Counted from the stretch's first letter, positions 46,012-58,197 are shown. The stretch: 64,000 nucleotides of DNA from Impatiens glandulifera (GCF_907164915.1 NC_061870.1:1471501-1535500); one strand, 5' to 3'. Made by a program: numbers and translations. The notes: generated by a model from the sequence alone, not told the origin.

Positions 46012-46023
46012 TGGTATTAGAGC
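46012..46023 (+). other. Primer binding site of the old copia element
   Basis: TGGTATTAGAGC, one change from the initiator-Met tRNA type, just after the LTR. Confidence 0.75.
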
Positions 46024-46129
46024 AAAGTTAGGCTAAGGAAATCGCGATTCAAATTTTTTTGGTGAGTTTTTTTCTTGATTCGGTCAATTATTTTGAAGAT
46101 TTGAGATAGGGTCTAGGTTGATATCGAGA

Positions 46130-46960
46130 AGTTCGATGTGACGAACGACTTTGGGTTATGAAAGATGAAGTTGAGGGCACACTTAGACAACATGGGAGTT
46201 GCTAAAGCACTTGAGGGGGAATCGCAATTACCGGCCTCAATGGACGAGGATAAAAAGATGGAGGTGTTGGAAAGGGCCTATAACACCTTGATTTTTAGTC
46301 TATGTATAAGGTGTTGCGAGAGTTTGTTAGTGTCACGAAGACAACAAAGATGTGGCTTTAGTTGGAGTCTATGTACATCAAGCAAAAATTCTTCAAGTTT
46401 AGAATGACTGAGGGGAAGGTTTTGCAGACGTATCTTGACGATTATGTCAAGATTCTCATTGATTGGAAAACATCGGGGAGAAATACAAGGATGAGGATAA
46501 GGCACAGATTCTTTTGAATTCTTTATCGAAGTCATATAAGACGTTCGTAGACATACTCAAGCATTAAAGGGAGGAGCTTACCCTCGATGAGTGCGTTGAG
46601 ATCGAAGCACCAAAAGAAGAGGAATGATGAGAGCAATGTAAGTGGAGATGGACTCTTCGTTTTAGGGAGAACCTAAAGGAGAGACAATAAAAGAAAGAAA
46701 AAGAGGTGTTCGAAGTCTCTCAAAAAGAAATATACTAAGTTCTACAATTGTGACAGAGAGAAGGCACTTTAAGCGAGATTGACCTGATTTGAGTAACGAT
46801 GGAAAAAAGAGCGCATAAGCGACTGTTGTTTAAGAGGTCGAGAATGAGTACAAAAGTGTGGATGTTCTCGTTGTCTCCACTAATCAGTTCGACAAGCGTT
46901 GAATTATGGATTCCGGGTGTTCATTCCATAAGAAACCTAACGAGAGTTGGTTCAAGACCT
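46130..46960 (+). pseudogene. gag: gag and protease start of the old copia element
   Basis: Recognisable pieces in different frames: MKLRAHLDNMGVAKALEGES (46165), then FRMTEGKVLQTYLDDYVKIL-type sequence near 46400-46450, ILNSLSKSYKT near 46511, a decayed zinc knuckle (FYNCDRE near 46742) and a protease-start relic (LWIPGVHSI near 46905). At least four shifts or stops. Typical copia Gag order. Confidence 0.7.
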
Positions 46961-48530
46961 ATGAGATGACTTTAGGAGGTTTCGTTAGGTAACAAGTCCT
47001 GTACGGTGATAGAGATCTGAATAGTGCATTTGAAGATGCATGATGGAATCGCGAGAGTATTAACGGACATACGACACGTCCCTGACCTTTGGAGAAATTT
47101 AATATCTCTTGACTCATTAGACCAACTTGGTTTTGCATGGAAGAGTGAGAAGAATCTATTGAAGGTCATAAAGGGGTTGCTAGTGGTCATGAGAGGCGTG
47201 CGAGAGAAGAGTCTTTACGTCTTTCAAGGCATCACATTGGTTGGTGATAGTGACGGAGCCTATGCATAAGAGATTATGGCACATAAGTGAGAGGGGTTTG
47301 AAGGAGTTGAGTAAAAGAAACTATTTGGGTAAGGAGATGATGATTTAGAGTTTTGTGAGAACACAAATACAGTAAATCTATGAGGGTGAAGATTGGGTGG
47401 TCGGTTAAGGAGACTCGAAAGATGCTGCTCAGTTATGTTCACTTAGACTTGTAGGGGTCGGCGGGGACTACAACTCCAAGTGGAGGTCAGTATTTTATCA
47501 CCTTCATTGATGATTGTTCGCGCAATGTTTGGGTATACATTTTGAATCACACAAGGATGAGAAATTTGTTATGTTCATGTAGTGAAAGAAGATGATAACG
47601 ACTCAGACCGAGAAATGGTTAAAAAGCTCAGAATGGATAACAGTTTAGAGTACCTAGGCGAGGAGTTTAATCAGTTTATGAAGGAAGAAGGGATGGTTCG
47701 TCACAAAATTGTCCGACAGACACCGCAACAAAATGGCTTGACGAAGAAAATGAACATGTCCAATGTATCTTGTTTGAGGCCGATCTACCGAAGTAGATTT
47801 TAGGTAAGGTGGTTAACACCGCGGCTTATCTTATCAATCATTATCCATCGACGATATTATAATGCAAGACACTAGAAAAAGTTTGGAATGTCACTCCTCA
47901 AAAACTCGACAACCTTAAGGTATTTGAGTGTGTGACTTACATGAACCAACTTGATGAAAAGCTTGATCCTAGAGCGAAGAAGTGTATGTTCGTTGGATAC
48001 ATTGAGAGAGTAAAGGGTTAGAAACTGTTTTTTAAAGAAGGGAAACGACCAAGTGCATCATTAGCCATGACATGGTCTTTAAGAAAATAAAGTCCTATTA
48101 TGGAGCAACACAGTTAGTCGAAGCTAGCGAAATCGCCAAAGAGAGGACTAAAATTTAAGTGGGGATCTTAGAAGGGATTACAAAAGAATCGATAGACATA
48201 GGGGAGGTTAGTGAAGCTGATGAAAGAAACGGTCAGGTAGAGAAGGAATGTATGGATTCGGAAGAGAACCTTAGCTGCTACTAGTTAACACAAGATAGAG
48301 ACCGTAAAACAACTCGAGCTCCAGCGAGATTTGGCTACTACAATTTGGCGACTTTTGCATTTCTTGGGGAATATGAGGTACAAAGATCCAAAGTTGAGAT
48401 AGTTTAGAGAAACAATGGAGAGTATGGAGAAAACCAAATGAAAGCGTGTTATAGTGGAGGAGATGACATCGCTTGACAAAAATGAGATGTGAGAATTGGT
48501 GGATAATCTCAAAAATCAGTGGGTGGTTGG
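46961..48530 (+). pseudogene. pol: Integrase part of the old copia pol
   Basis: Fragments in several frames: HDGIARVLTDIRHVPDLWRN (47040-47100), KLRMDNSLEYLGEEFNQFM (47620-47680, the D-N-G-like IN motif reading MDNSLEY), RQTPQQNGL (47717), and late-IN words FVGYIERVKG (47990). It ends at 48530 within the RT start (SLDKNEM, ELVDNLKNQWVVG), where the younger copia element is inserted. Broken throughout. Confidence 0.75.
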
Positions 48531-48857
48531 TGTTGTTTTTGGCACAATTAGAATCCCACATCGGAAGATGATGGGAGTGAAAGAAGTTTCTTAGTATATA
48601 AAAGAAACTATATTCACAATTAGTATAAATCCAACATCGGAAGATGATGGGAGTTGGGGAAGTTTCTTAGTGTATAAAAGAAATTCTCCCCTCTTTGGTT
48701 TATTGCACCCAAATTTGTATCTCTTCTTCCTTATTAATTGATAGCCTTAGTGCTCGGAGACGTAGGCAACATTTTGGCCGAACTCCGTTATCAAATTATG
48801 TTAGTGTTCTTTCAGTTTGTTTTCTTCTTTTGTGGTTCTGTCAGGGTTTTCCCAACA
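48531..48857 (+). repeat. 5' LTR of the younger copia, with duplicated promoter block
   Basis: TGTTGTTTTTGGCAC...CCCAACA. Inside, a ~68-bp block occurs twice in tandem (48550-48615 and 48618-48685): each has ACATCGGAAGATGATGGGAG and then a TATA-like TATATAAAAG or TGTATAAAAG word. Confidence 0.93.
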
Positions 48858-48859
48858 AG

Positions 48860-48872
48860 TGGTATTAGAGCC
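48860..48872 (+). other. Primer binding site of the younger copia
   Basis: TGGTATTAGAGCC two bases after the LTR; one mismatch to the usual initiator-Met tRNA complement, the same change as in the host element. Confidence 0.85.
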
Positions 48873-48889
48873 GAATGTTCGTCCTTGGC

Positions 48890-51800
48890 ATGGTGGAGTC
48901 TTCAAAAGGGGCGTCAACTCCTTCGTCATCCTGGACGAGGACACCGATGTCGAATTTGAAGTTTGCGGTGGAGATCTTTGATGGAACTGGGCATTTCGGA
49001 ATGTGGCAAGGTGAGGTTCTAGATTGTCTTTTTCAGTAGGGTCTAGATGTTGCTATTGAGGTCGGAAAGCCAGATGGTATAGAAGAAAAAAAGTGAAGTA
49101 TCATGAATCGGTTGGCGTGCGGAACAATTCGGTCGTGCCTGTCCAAAGAGCAGAAGTATGCTGTGAAGAATGAAACTTTTGCACAGAAACTGTGGCAAGC
49201 ATTGGAGGACAAGTTTCTGAAGAAAAGTGGTCAGAATAAGCTCCTTATGAAGAAACGACTGTTCCGGTTTGAATACCAATCAGGTACTACGATGAATGAG
49301 CATATAACTAAGTTTAATCAGTTAGTAGCAGATTTGTTAAACCTTGACGTTAGGTTTGAGGATGAAGATTTGGCTTTGATGTTGTTATCGTCCCTTCCTG
49401 ATGAATTTGAACACTTAAAAACAACGTTACTTAATGAGAAAGGAAATGTTTCTCTTGATGCTGTAAGTTCTGCTTTATATAGTCATGAATTGAGAAAGCA
49501 GGATAAAAGGAAAAGCAAAGTAGGTACAGCAGCAGATGAAGCATTGATGGTCAGAGGCCGTCAGCAGAGCAAATCAAAAGGGAAAGTAAGAAGATCTGAA
49601 AGTAGAGTTGCCAAAGATGAATGTGCTTTCTGTCGTGAGAAAAGACATTGGAAGATTAACTGCCCAAAGTTGAAGAAGAAAGAGAAAGATTCTGAAGATG
49701 CGAATGTTGCAGAAAACAAATGTGATGCATATTCAGAATACTCTTTATCGATGTCACACACAACATCACATCCTGATGCGTGGATATTGGACTCAGCCTA
49801 CACTTATCATATGACACCAGTTCGAAAGTGGTTCTTTGACTTTAAGGAGCTAGATGGTGGAGTTGTTTACATGGGAGATGTTAATACATGTAAAATAAAG
49901 GGGATAAGTTCAATCATGCTGAGGAATGATGACGGATCCACCAGAATTATTAGAGATGTTCGGTACATACCGAATATAAAAAAGAATCTAATTTATTTGG
50001 GGGCCTTGGAGTCGAAAGGCCTACATGTGAAATTGGAAAATGGAGTTCTTAGGGTAATATCTGGAGCGTTAGTGATGTTGAAAGCTACCAAGAAGAGTAA
50101 TAATTTGTATTACTATCAAGGTAGTACAGTTAATGGGACATCACATGTATCAACTTCCGGGAGCAGTAAGGAGTTAGAGGCAACAAAGTTATGGCATATG
50201 CAATTGAGGCACGCTGATGAGAAATCTATGCAAACTCTTGTCAAGCAAGGATTATTGAAAGGTACAAAAGTTTGTAAGTTAGATTTTTGTGAACATTGTA
50301 TTCTGGGAAAACAAATGCGAGTAAAAGTTGGCACTGCTATGCATAATACCAAGGGTATTTTGGACTATGAGCACTCAGATTTCTGGGGACCTGCCAAGAC
50401 TCCTTCTCTTGGAGGTAGACATTATTTTGTTACTTTTATTGATGATTTTTCCAGAAGAGTTTGGGTGTTTACTATGAAGAACAAAGATGAAGTGTTTGAG
50501 ATTTTTCTTAAATGGAAAACTCAAGTTGAAGACGAGACAGGAAGAAAGATCAAAGTTCTTCGGACTGATAACGGTGGAGAATACAAGAATGATTCATTCC
50601 AGAAGTTATGCCAAGAGTGTGGCATAGTTCGACACTTCACAGTTAGAAAAACACCACTGCAGAATGGAGTATCAGAACGTATGAACAGGACATTGGTGGA
50701 GAAAGTTCGATGTATGTTGTCTAATGCTGGGTTAGACAGGAAATTTTGGGCAGAAGCTGTGTCATACGCTCAACATTTGGTAAATCGCATACCATCATCT
50801 GCGCTTGGTGGCAAAACTCCATTAGAGGTATGGTCTGGAAAACCTGCAATTGATTATGATTCTTTACATATTTTTGGTTCTACTGCATATTATCATGTAG
50901 TTGAATCAAAGTTGGATCCACGAGAAAAGAAGGCTCTTTTTATGGGATTTACTACGGGAGTTAAAGAGTATCGCCGGTAGAGATGTTACTTTTGATGATT
51001 ATTCAATGTTGAATAAGGTAACACCAGACAAAATTGATTGTACTCCGCGATAGGTGGAGTTTGAGCAGATAAAGATAAACCCAATAATAAGTGACTCTCC
51101 GACGACAGATGAAGAGTTAAATGAGGAAGAGGTTCCAACCTAAGAACCTTCAGAACAACGTGAATCAATTGCTGTAAACAGGCCAAGACGAGTTACTCAA
51201 AAACCAGGTCGGTTTGTTGACATGGCGGCGTATGCACTTCTAGTCGTAGATGATGTTCCATCCACTTTTTCAGATGCCAGTCGAAATACTGAAAATGGAA
51301 AAAGGAGAGGTGTTATGGAAGATGAGATACAATCTATTCAGAAGAATGAGACATGCAAGTTGAAGCATCTACGAAAAGAGAAGAAGGCTATTGGTTGTAA
51401 ATGAATCTTTGCTAAGAAAGAAGGATTTCCTAAAAAATGTGATGTTCGCTACAAGGAAAAATTGGTAGTTAAAGACTACGCTCAGAAGGAAGGAGGTGAT
51501 TATATTGAGGTACTTTCTCCTGTTGTTAAGCACTCTTCCATTAGAATTTTGTTGGTCTTGGTAGCGAAGATGAATTTGGAGCTAGCTCAACCAAATGTGA
51601 AGACCGTAGACATACACGGTCATTTGAATGAGGAAATCTACATTTATCAACCAGATGGATTCAAAGTTGTTGATAAAAAAATTGGGTTTGCAAGTTGAAC
51701 AGATCATTGTACAGGTTGAAGCAATCGTCGAGACAATGGTACAAACGACTTGACAAGTTTATGATGGAGCACAAGTACACAAGAAGCGGATTCAGTTCAT

Positions 51801-51961
51801 GTGTGTATTTGCGCAAATTGCAAGATGAGTCTTACATCTATCTACTCTTATACGTTGATGATATGTTGTTAGCATCAAAGAGCCAATATGAAGTTGATAA
51901 ATTGAAGGCTCAATTGGGTAGAGAGTTCGAGATGAAAAAACATGGGGAAAACCAAATCTAA
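48890..51961 (+). pseudogene. gag-pol: gag-pol of the younger copia, mostly open to integrase, RT broken
   Basis: The ATG at 48890 (MVESSKGASTPSSS) is in frame with the long open part 49103-50980, interrupted by stops near 49037 and 49094. Gag has LLSSLPDEFEHL and the knuckle CAFCREKRHWKINC (Arg in place of Gly). Protease reads WILDSAYTYHMT, with Ala in the usual DSG site. Integrase has HSDFWGP, FIDDFSRR, LRTDNGGEY and QNGVSERMNRTL. After 50980 the frame shifts; RT carries QPNVKTVDIHGHL, where the first catalytic Asp is Asn, and LLLYVDDMLLASK. It stops at 51961. The rest of RT and all RNase H are deleted before the 3' LTR. Known family roles apply to the ancestor only. Confidence 0.92.
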
Positions 51962-52073
51962 TTGTTTAGATTTGGTAAACAGCTTCCGCGTTTGAGTCGG
52001 CGCTGAAGAGCGTCAATTGAAGCACTGAAGGTTTATTTTTTAATATTAAAGATTAATATTTGGATATTTTGCC

Positions 52074-52085
52074 AAGGTGGAGATT
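52074..52085 (+). other. Polypurine tract of the younger copia
   Basis: AAGGTGGAGATT directly before the 3' LTR start TGTTGTTTTGGG, the standard copia arrangement. Confidence 0.85.
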
Positions 52086-52412
52086 TGTTGTTTTGGGCAC
52101 AATTAGAATCCCACATCGGAAGATGATGGGAGTGAAAGAAGTTTCTTAGTATATAAAAGAAACTATATTCACAATTAGAATAAATCCCACATCGGAAGAT
52201 GATGGGAGTTGGGGAAGTTTCTTAGTGTATAAAAGAAACTCTCCCCTCTTTGGTTTATTGCATCCAAATTTGTATCTCTTCTTCCTTATTAATTGATAGC
52301 CTTAGTGCTCGGAGACGTAGGCAATATTTTGGCCGAACTCCGTTATCAATTTCTGTTAGTGTTCTTTCAGTTTGTTTTCTTCTTTTATGGTTCTGTCAGG
52401 GTTTTCCCAACA
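52086..52412 (+). repeat. 3' LTR of the younger copia (327 bp)
   Basis: Same ends and duplicated promoter block as the 5' LTR; followed by the GTTGG duplication and the resumed RT frame of the older element. Confidence 0.95.
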
Positions 52413-53800
52413 GTTGGTTCAAAATGGGTGTTCAAGTGCAAAGAAGGTGTAGAGGGTGTAACAAACCAATGTTTAAGGTGAGATTGGTAGTTAAGGGCTT
52501 CACACAACGCGAATGGATCGACTTTAACGATATCTACTCCCCGGTAGTGAAGCACACGTCCATTCGTTTGTTGCTCGCTCTAGTGAATTAGTTTGACTTG
52601 GAGCTCGAGAAAATGGACGTGAAGACGACATTTCTTCATGGAAACTTAGAGGAGAATATCTTGATGACACAACCCAAGGGGTTCGATAAACCTACTAATG
52701 AAGGCAATGTATGTCTCCTTAAACGCTCTATTTATGGTTTGAAACAATCCTTAAAACAATGATATTTTCACTTTGATGATTTCATTGTTCGTAACGATTT
52801 TGTGAGGAGCAATTTCGATAGTTGTGTCTATGTCAAGTAGATTGATGGTTGCGGGGTCTTCCTATTGTTATACGTGGATGATATGTTGATCGCAACGGGA
52901 AACAATGAAGTGGTTCGAAAGGTCAAGAGTTTTCTATGTAATGAGTTCAAGTTGAAGGATATGGGATGGACAAAAAAAAATTTAGGGATGATTGAGCAGG
53001 ATCGGGAGAAAACCTCTTTGTTCGTGTCTCAAAGTGACTACCTCCGAAAAGTGTTCACCAAATTCGGGATGTCTAATTCTAAGGAGGTTCAAACGACATT
53101 AGCTACTCATTTCATGCTCTACTCAAAGATATCACCGAGTACCGAAGAGAAAAATGTGAGAATGACAAACACCCCATATGCAAGTACCATTTGGAGCCTA
53201 ATATATGTCATGGCATGTATGCGACCTGATCTTCCTCACACAGTCAGTCTTGTTAGTCGTTTTATGTCAAACCTAGAGAAAGAAAATTGGAAGCGACGAA
53301 GTGGGTTCTCAGTTATGTTGGGGGATTCTTAGATGTCAATCTTTGTTTTAAATGGGCGGGTGTAGGTGATGATAAGTTGAAAGGATATGTTGATGCTGAT
53401 TTTGCAGGTGACTTGAACAAAATAATGTCCTTAACGGGATATGTGTTTACCCTATTTGGATGCTCGGTAAATTGGAAGGCAAAATTACAATCCGCAGTTT
53501 CCCTTTCAACGACGGAGGATGAGTATATCAATGTGCCGGAGGGCGTCAGGAGGCACTTTGGTTGAAGGGTCTCGTGGGTGAAATTAGGATGAAACGCGAT
53601 AAAGTGGAGTTATTTTGCGATAACTAAAGTGCCCTACACTTGTCCAAGAACTCGATGTTTCAAGAGCGCCCAAAACACATCGACATTTGACTTTACTCCA
53701 TTCGAGATGTCATAGCGAGTGAAGAGGTAGTTGTGGAGAAGGTTCACATATATGAAAATCCCACAAATATGGCCACAAAGGTGATGACATGAATCAAGTT
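52413..53800 (+). pseudogene. pol: RT and RNase H of the old copia pol
   Basis: The RT frame resumes in the codon broken by the insertion ([11 protein letters not shown]). Motifs: [72 protein letters not shown], and RNase H words GYVDADFAGDL, GYVFTLFG, SLSTTEDEY and, in a shifted frame, LSKNSMFQERPKHID. Catalytic DD of RT is intact. Several stops (52588, 52760, 52838 region) and shifts near 53290 and 53565. Confidence 0.88.
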
Positions 53801-53981
53801 TCGGAAATGTTGTGACTTGATTCACGTCACAAAGGTTGGAACGTAATTGGAGAAGTAGGAAGATTGGTTTTAGGGTGATCTTGGTAATGAGGTTCATTCG
53901 TTTGACAATAGACGTATAAGAAATGTAGAGAATTTGTGGAATTGGGCCTAGGCTTTTGAGACCTAATTTGTTGTGCTTCGA

Positions 53982-54091
53982 TGTTATGTACAAACAAAGG
54001 GAAGGAAGATATGTGTAATTATTTGTTGGATTCAATAATCATGAAATCACATAATGGTGAAATGTTAATTAAATCGTACTATTATGAAAAC
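53982..54091 (+). repeat. Truncated 3' LTR of the old copia element
   Basis: About 110 bp matching the first part of the 5' LTR, with GAAGGAAGATATGTGTAATT and no SINE; it then passes into unrelated sequence. Confidence 0.8.
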
Positions 54092-55120
54092 TAAATATTC
54101 TCATGCTCCCTGAAATGATTAGGTATGTTTATAGACTATGGCCACGGAGATTAGTAAGAAAAAAAATCATAAAAAATATATATGCTTAATAGCTCTCAAA
54201 TATGTTTAATTTTATTTATAAATGGTAACTTATTTAATAAAATATTTGTAACAATTCATTAAAATAGTTGCTTAGTCAACTTTTTGTTTTTTTTTCTATT
54301 CAAATCATATTTTATGATATTTATGACTGCTTTAATTAATTAAATTTATTGTTTTTTTATGACATGGTGTTCTTTTAGCCTTTAATTATTAACTTTTTTT
54401 TAAACATAAAAAAATGCTCGTTAAGAATTTATCAAAAGAAACCATTAGTACTAGAAGGTTTTTGGAAATCAGACAAAAATTCTTTACTTTGTTAGAGGAC
54501 ACAATTCCACGAAAATCATCAATTGCACACCTTTCACGACCTTCCACATGATCATGAATTCGTGTTTACACACTCAAACCCATTTCAAAAAACTATCATA
54601 CTAAGAACTCCTAATCCAAATGGTATACTTAGGGATGCCCCGTTGTGGGGGCAGTGAAATACCTATTCCAAACCCGATTTTCAATTACCCGATCCCCGAC
54701 ATGTACCCATTACCCGATTAAAATATGAATTTATAATTTTAATATTAATATCCCGCCCGGGTACCCTTGAGTACAATAATGAAGTTAGGTTATTTTGGAT
54801 TAATAGCTCATAGGTTATAGTAAATTTTATATTGTATAACAAAATAACAAAGCAGAATATATCATCGTCCGTGGAGTGTGGACAACAAATGAGGTTGACC
54901 TCCTACCTATCCTCCTCCTCCTCTAATTAAGCCAATAAATCCATTAATGGGCTTACTTCTCAATAAAGATACCCTCGAGCCACATAATTTCCATATAAAC
55001 AAATCCAGATTAACCAAATAACAGCAAGCTTAAAAACTAATTAACAACATGACAAAGTTCAATGGAGACACAAAAAGATTAATTAATAAGATAATAATTA
55101 ATGATGGTCCCTTCTACCTT
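54092..55120. other. Intergenic, with hAT-like CCCGATTACCCGA sequence
   Basis: AT-rich. At about 54640-54780 repeated CCCGAT, TACCCGATT and CCCGGGTACCC words resemble the hAT-type termini at 35600-36330. The rest up to the stop codon of the aldo-keto reductase (55121-55123) probably includes its 3' UTR. Confidence 0.45.
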
Positions 55121-57542
55121 TCATATTTCACCATCCCATAACTCCTCAAATGTCTTGTATTCACTTAGTGTTTCATGAACAAATGAAGCTCCTTTTAGTA
55201 GCCTAGCCTGAAATATTCAAAAGTTTGCTTGCACCTTTCAATACTTAGTTCCAATCGTTGTTGTTCTTTTCGTTAATGATTTGAATAATGAGTAAATTGT
55301 CGAGTTATTTGGAATTAATATCAAATGACCCATTTCAAACTAAGGCTATAAAGTGATGACTGATAAAAAAAACTTGCCTGCTCAATTTCAGAGAACTTTG
55401 TAAACAGTTCATCAGGAATTGACCAATCAAAAACTTTAAAGTTTTCTCTGATTCTTCCTTCATTTGTGCTCTTAGGAAGGACACTTTGGCCCATCTGGAT
55501 ACCCCATCGAAGAGCAACTTGGGCAGGAGTCTTCCCCAGTTCCTTTGCTACCATGTTCAGAATAGGATGCTTCAGGATATCACTCTTAAGCGATGATGGA
55601 GAGCCTAAAGGTGAATATCCCTGAAAACAAAACAAAAAAACAGTAGATATCTTTCATCAAGTAGTTAGCAGAAAATGAAAACACAATTATATCATCATTC
55701 TTACGGATAGGTGAACTCCTTTTGATTTACAGAACTCGCGCAGTTTGTTCTGCTGCCACGAAGGATGGCATTCAACCTGGTTCACAGCAGGGGGAATACG
55801 TGCGATTTTCAATAAATCTCCAAGCTTCTTAGTGGAGAAATTGCTCACTCCAATTGCACGAGCTTTTCCTGAATCAAACAAAGCTTCCAATGCTCTCCAC
55901 GTGCTCGGTATATCAGTTGGGATCAAGTTCTCACAACTAAGCGTACTTGATTCTTTCTTTAACCGTACTGGCCAGTGAATCTTAAAAGAATATTCAAGAT
56001 TTGTTAAATAGAGAAGATAAAAAACTCTAGATGAGAAAACAACACATACAAGGTATAGATTGACATAATCAAGCTGCAAGTCAGACAATGTTCTGTTTAA
56101 CGCCTCTGGCACATCTTCTGGTGCGTGATCTTTACACCTGCAGATTTTTTTTTTCATGTTAGATCCAGATAAACATCCAGGGCATTAGATTAAATATAAG
56201 ATATATCTCGAGTTTGTGGATCAAAGGTTGATTCCAACCAGAGTTTCGAAGTAATGAACAACTCTTCACGTTTCACCACCCCTTCTTCGAACAAATTCTT
56301 CAAAACCACACCGATCTACAAGATTTTCAAATAAGCATCAGAAAAAACTTGTTAAGTATGTCATGCAAACTAAGTAACTAACTAAACTAATACATTAAAA
56401 TTACAATGAGGTTGAGAGCATAAATATACTTCTATTTTCATTTTTCTAATCAACTTATTACTTGTGAATGATCAAATACCACATTCCATGGATATTACTA
56501 TGTTATTTTACTCCAAATTCCGCTTAGAACAGTACCAGACTCTTAAACCCTTTTTCATATTTCACCATTGCTTCTATTATGTTACAATAATTTTTTTTTA
56601 GTCCCTCTTTTTCCAAATTTCATAAATGAATGCAACAAATCCTGCACTTATATAGATTTTAAGAGAAAGTATTGCTCTTGGTTATCAGAATCATCCACTC
56701 CTTGATATTATTCTATTCCGTATTTGACTCCTCCATTCTCTAAGGAAGATTAAGGCAGAAAAAAATAAAATTAGTTACGCCAGAGTCAACTAATCTCTAT
56801 CTTCAGGGACATCAAGACATACTACTTCAGATGCATATTGTGAATTTGTGATAATGTGATACTACTTCACCTTGGTTAAAGGGTCTATGTGGTCCTAGCC
56901 CTAGTCTCCAAACTAATCTACGGAACTGCTTAGTGTTTGAAAAATCAATCTTGGTGCTAGTGTTTGAAACATCACCATTATAAAAATAATCTTCAAACAA
57001 GAAAAAGGGAGGAAGCTAGCATGATTATAACTTAGTCCAGTTGAGAACTATACCTCCTTCTCGTTGCCATAAATTTGAGCACAATCAATATGGCGATAGC
57101 CAATCTGCAAAAGTAACCATAGTTTTCCAATAGTCATGCACAGTTGACATCACATAACATAACAATTGCATCTAATCTAATCTATAGCAATTTTACAACC
57201 TTGATATAATCGTATATATAATCGATGCAAATATAAGTAAATAGCCCTAGTCATCGCTATGAACATCTCAAACAGAATCGCTTCGGAGGATAAGCCATAT
57301 ACAATGCAGATTGCAGATGAATGAATGAAGTAAATAATCGAAGAATGTATTGAAATCGATTGAGACATACATACATACATAAAAAGGAAATGAAATCAAA
57401 GATAAGGAGATATAGAACACACCTTGACAGCAGCAGCAATGGCTTGACCAACGAGACCAGGATCAGCCTGCCATGTGCCTAAACCTAGGGACGGAATCTT
57501 AGCTCCAGTATTAAGCACAAATGATTCGAATCCATTCGCCAT
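55121..57542 (-). CDS. Aldo-keto reductase, AKR4C type, 7 exons
   Basis: Exons (minus): 57542-57423, 57104-57054, 56315-56239, 56137-56050, 55980-55705, 55620-55378, 55207-55121; 313 residues, the usual AKR4C length. It begins [20 protein letters not shown]. The catalytic tetrad is present: D47 and Y52 in [12 protein letters not shown]81 in LFITSKLW, H114 in LIHWPV. NADPH-contact words GYSPLGSP and [13 protein letters not shown] are in exon 6. AKR4C enzymes reduce reactive aldehydes and sugars with NADPH in cytosol or plastid; substrate is not readable here. Intron 6 starts with GC (CAG|GCAAGT) instead of GT; the next possible GT leads to a stop. All other introns are GT-AG. Confidence 0.93.
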
Positions 57543-57845
57543 TTCAGAACCGGTTTGCAGAGAAATCGACAACGGAAGAGTGAAGTGAGGAATTCTGGCC
57601 TGCAGGCGATAGAATCTTAGCAAGAACAAGTTGCGTTGGTTAGGTAATAGGTACAAATTATATTTGGGTAATAATTTGATTGGATAAATTAAAAATTAAA
57701 TAATATAAGAAAAGTATTGTCGGTGAAGGAATTAGTTACAATTTTATACCAAATTAGGAAGATACCGTGCTATGCACATGAATAAAAATATATTGTTACA
57801 ATGTTCCGCGTTCATAAAATTTGGTGTTGAATTTAAAATATAAAA
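57543..57845. other. 5' flank of the aldo-keto reductase gene
   Basis: A moderately GC-rich leader (57543-57630) turns AT-rich upstream. No clear TATA box on the minus strand. Confidence 0.45.
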
Positions 57846-58045
57846 TGTTATTAGCCTAGTTTGTTAAAGAGTTGTATTTATTTTGTTAGGTTGCGAGTTC
57901 GAACCATACTTATATCATTTTTATTTTTAACCGTTTTAAGTTTATGGGCGGGTCAACCTACAATCTGACCTAAGTATCTATTTACTCTCACATATATATC
58001 CAAATTAACCACAGCTCTCAACCCGATAATCCGAACACTTTCAAA
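57846..58045 (+). mobile_element. tRNA-derived SINE, same family as 1838-2045
   Basis: A box TTAGCCTAGTTTGTTAAAG, B box GGTTGCGAGTTCGAACCAT 45 bases on, then GGGTCAACCTACAATCTGAC, CTAAGTATCTATTTACTCTC, and CTCAACCCGATAATCCGAAC near the end. The B box is better kept than in the copy at 1838. Confidence 0.72.
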
Positions 58046-58074
58046 ATTAAGCATCATTATATATATATATATAG

Positions 58075-58157
58075 ATATCAACAAAATCTCCAAAAGATCG
58101 TATCATGGTGGTGATGTCAAAGATATCACATGATATTTACCTTAATTATGAATTCTA

Positions 58158-58197
<40 letters not shown>

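Larger units (their letters stand above)
48531..52412 (+). mobile_element. Younger Ty1/copia element nested in RT (3882 bp)
   Basis: LTRs 48531-48857 and 52086-52412 are both 327 bp, with TG...CA ends and about nine differences by eye (about 97% identical). The target duplication GTTGG is perfect (48526-48530 and 52413-52417). Primer site and polypurine tract are in place. The gag-pol frame has stops, frameshifts and a missing RT end and RNase H, so it cannot move on its own. Confidence 0.95.
45355..54091 (+). mobile_element. Old Ty1/copia element, nested host of two insertions
   Basis: 5' LTR 45355-about 46008, primer site, decayed gag and pol to about 53800, and a truncated 3' LTR 53982-54091. 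The shared LTR words (GGAAGGAAGATATGTG, ATTATTTGTTGGATTC, ATGAAATCACATAATGGTGA) tie the ends. A SINE interrupts the 5' LTR and a complete copia element (48531-52412) interrupts RT. Frames are heavily broken in gag and integrase but RT and RNase H are still readable. Another LTR fragment of this family lies at 58075-58410. Confidence 0.85.

Noticed and set aside
55208..55377. Aldo-keto reductase reading on past exon 6 without splicing
   Set aside because: Reading through replaces the family C-terminus with an unrelated tail ending at 55321; exon 7 at 55121-55207 supplies the expected ending.
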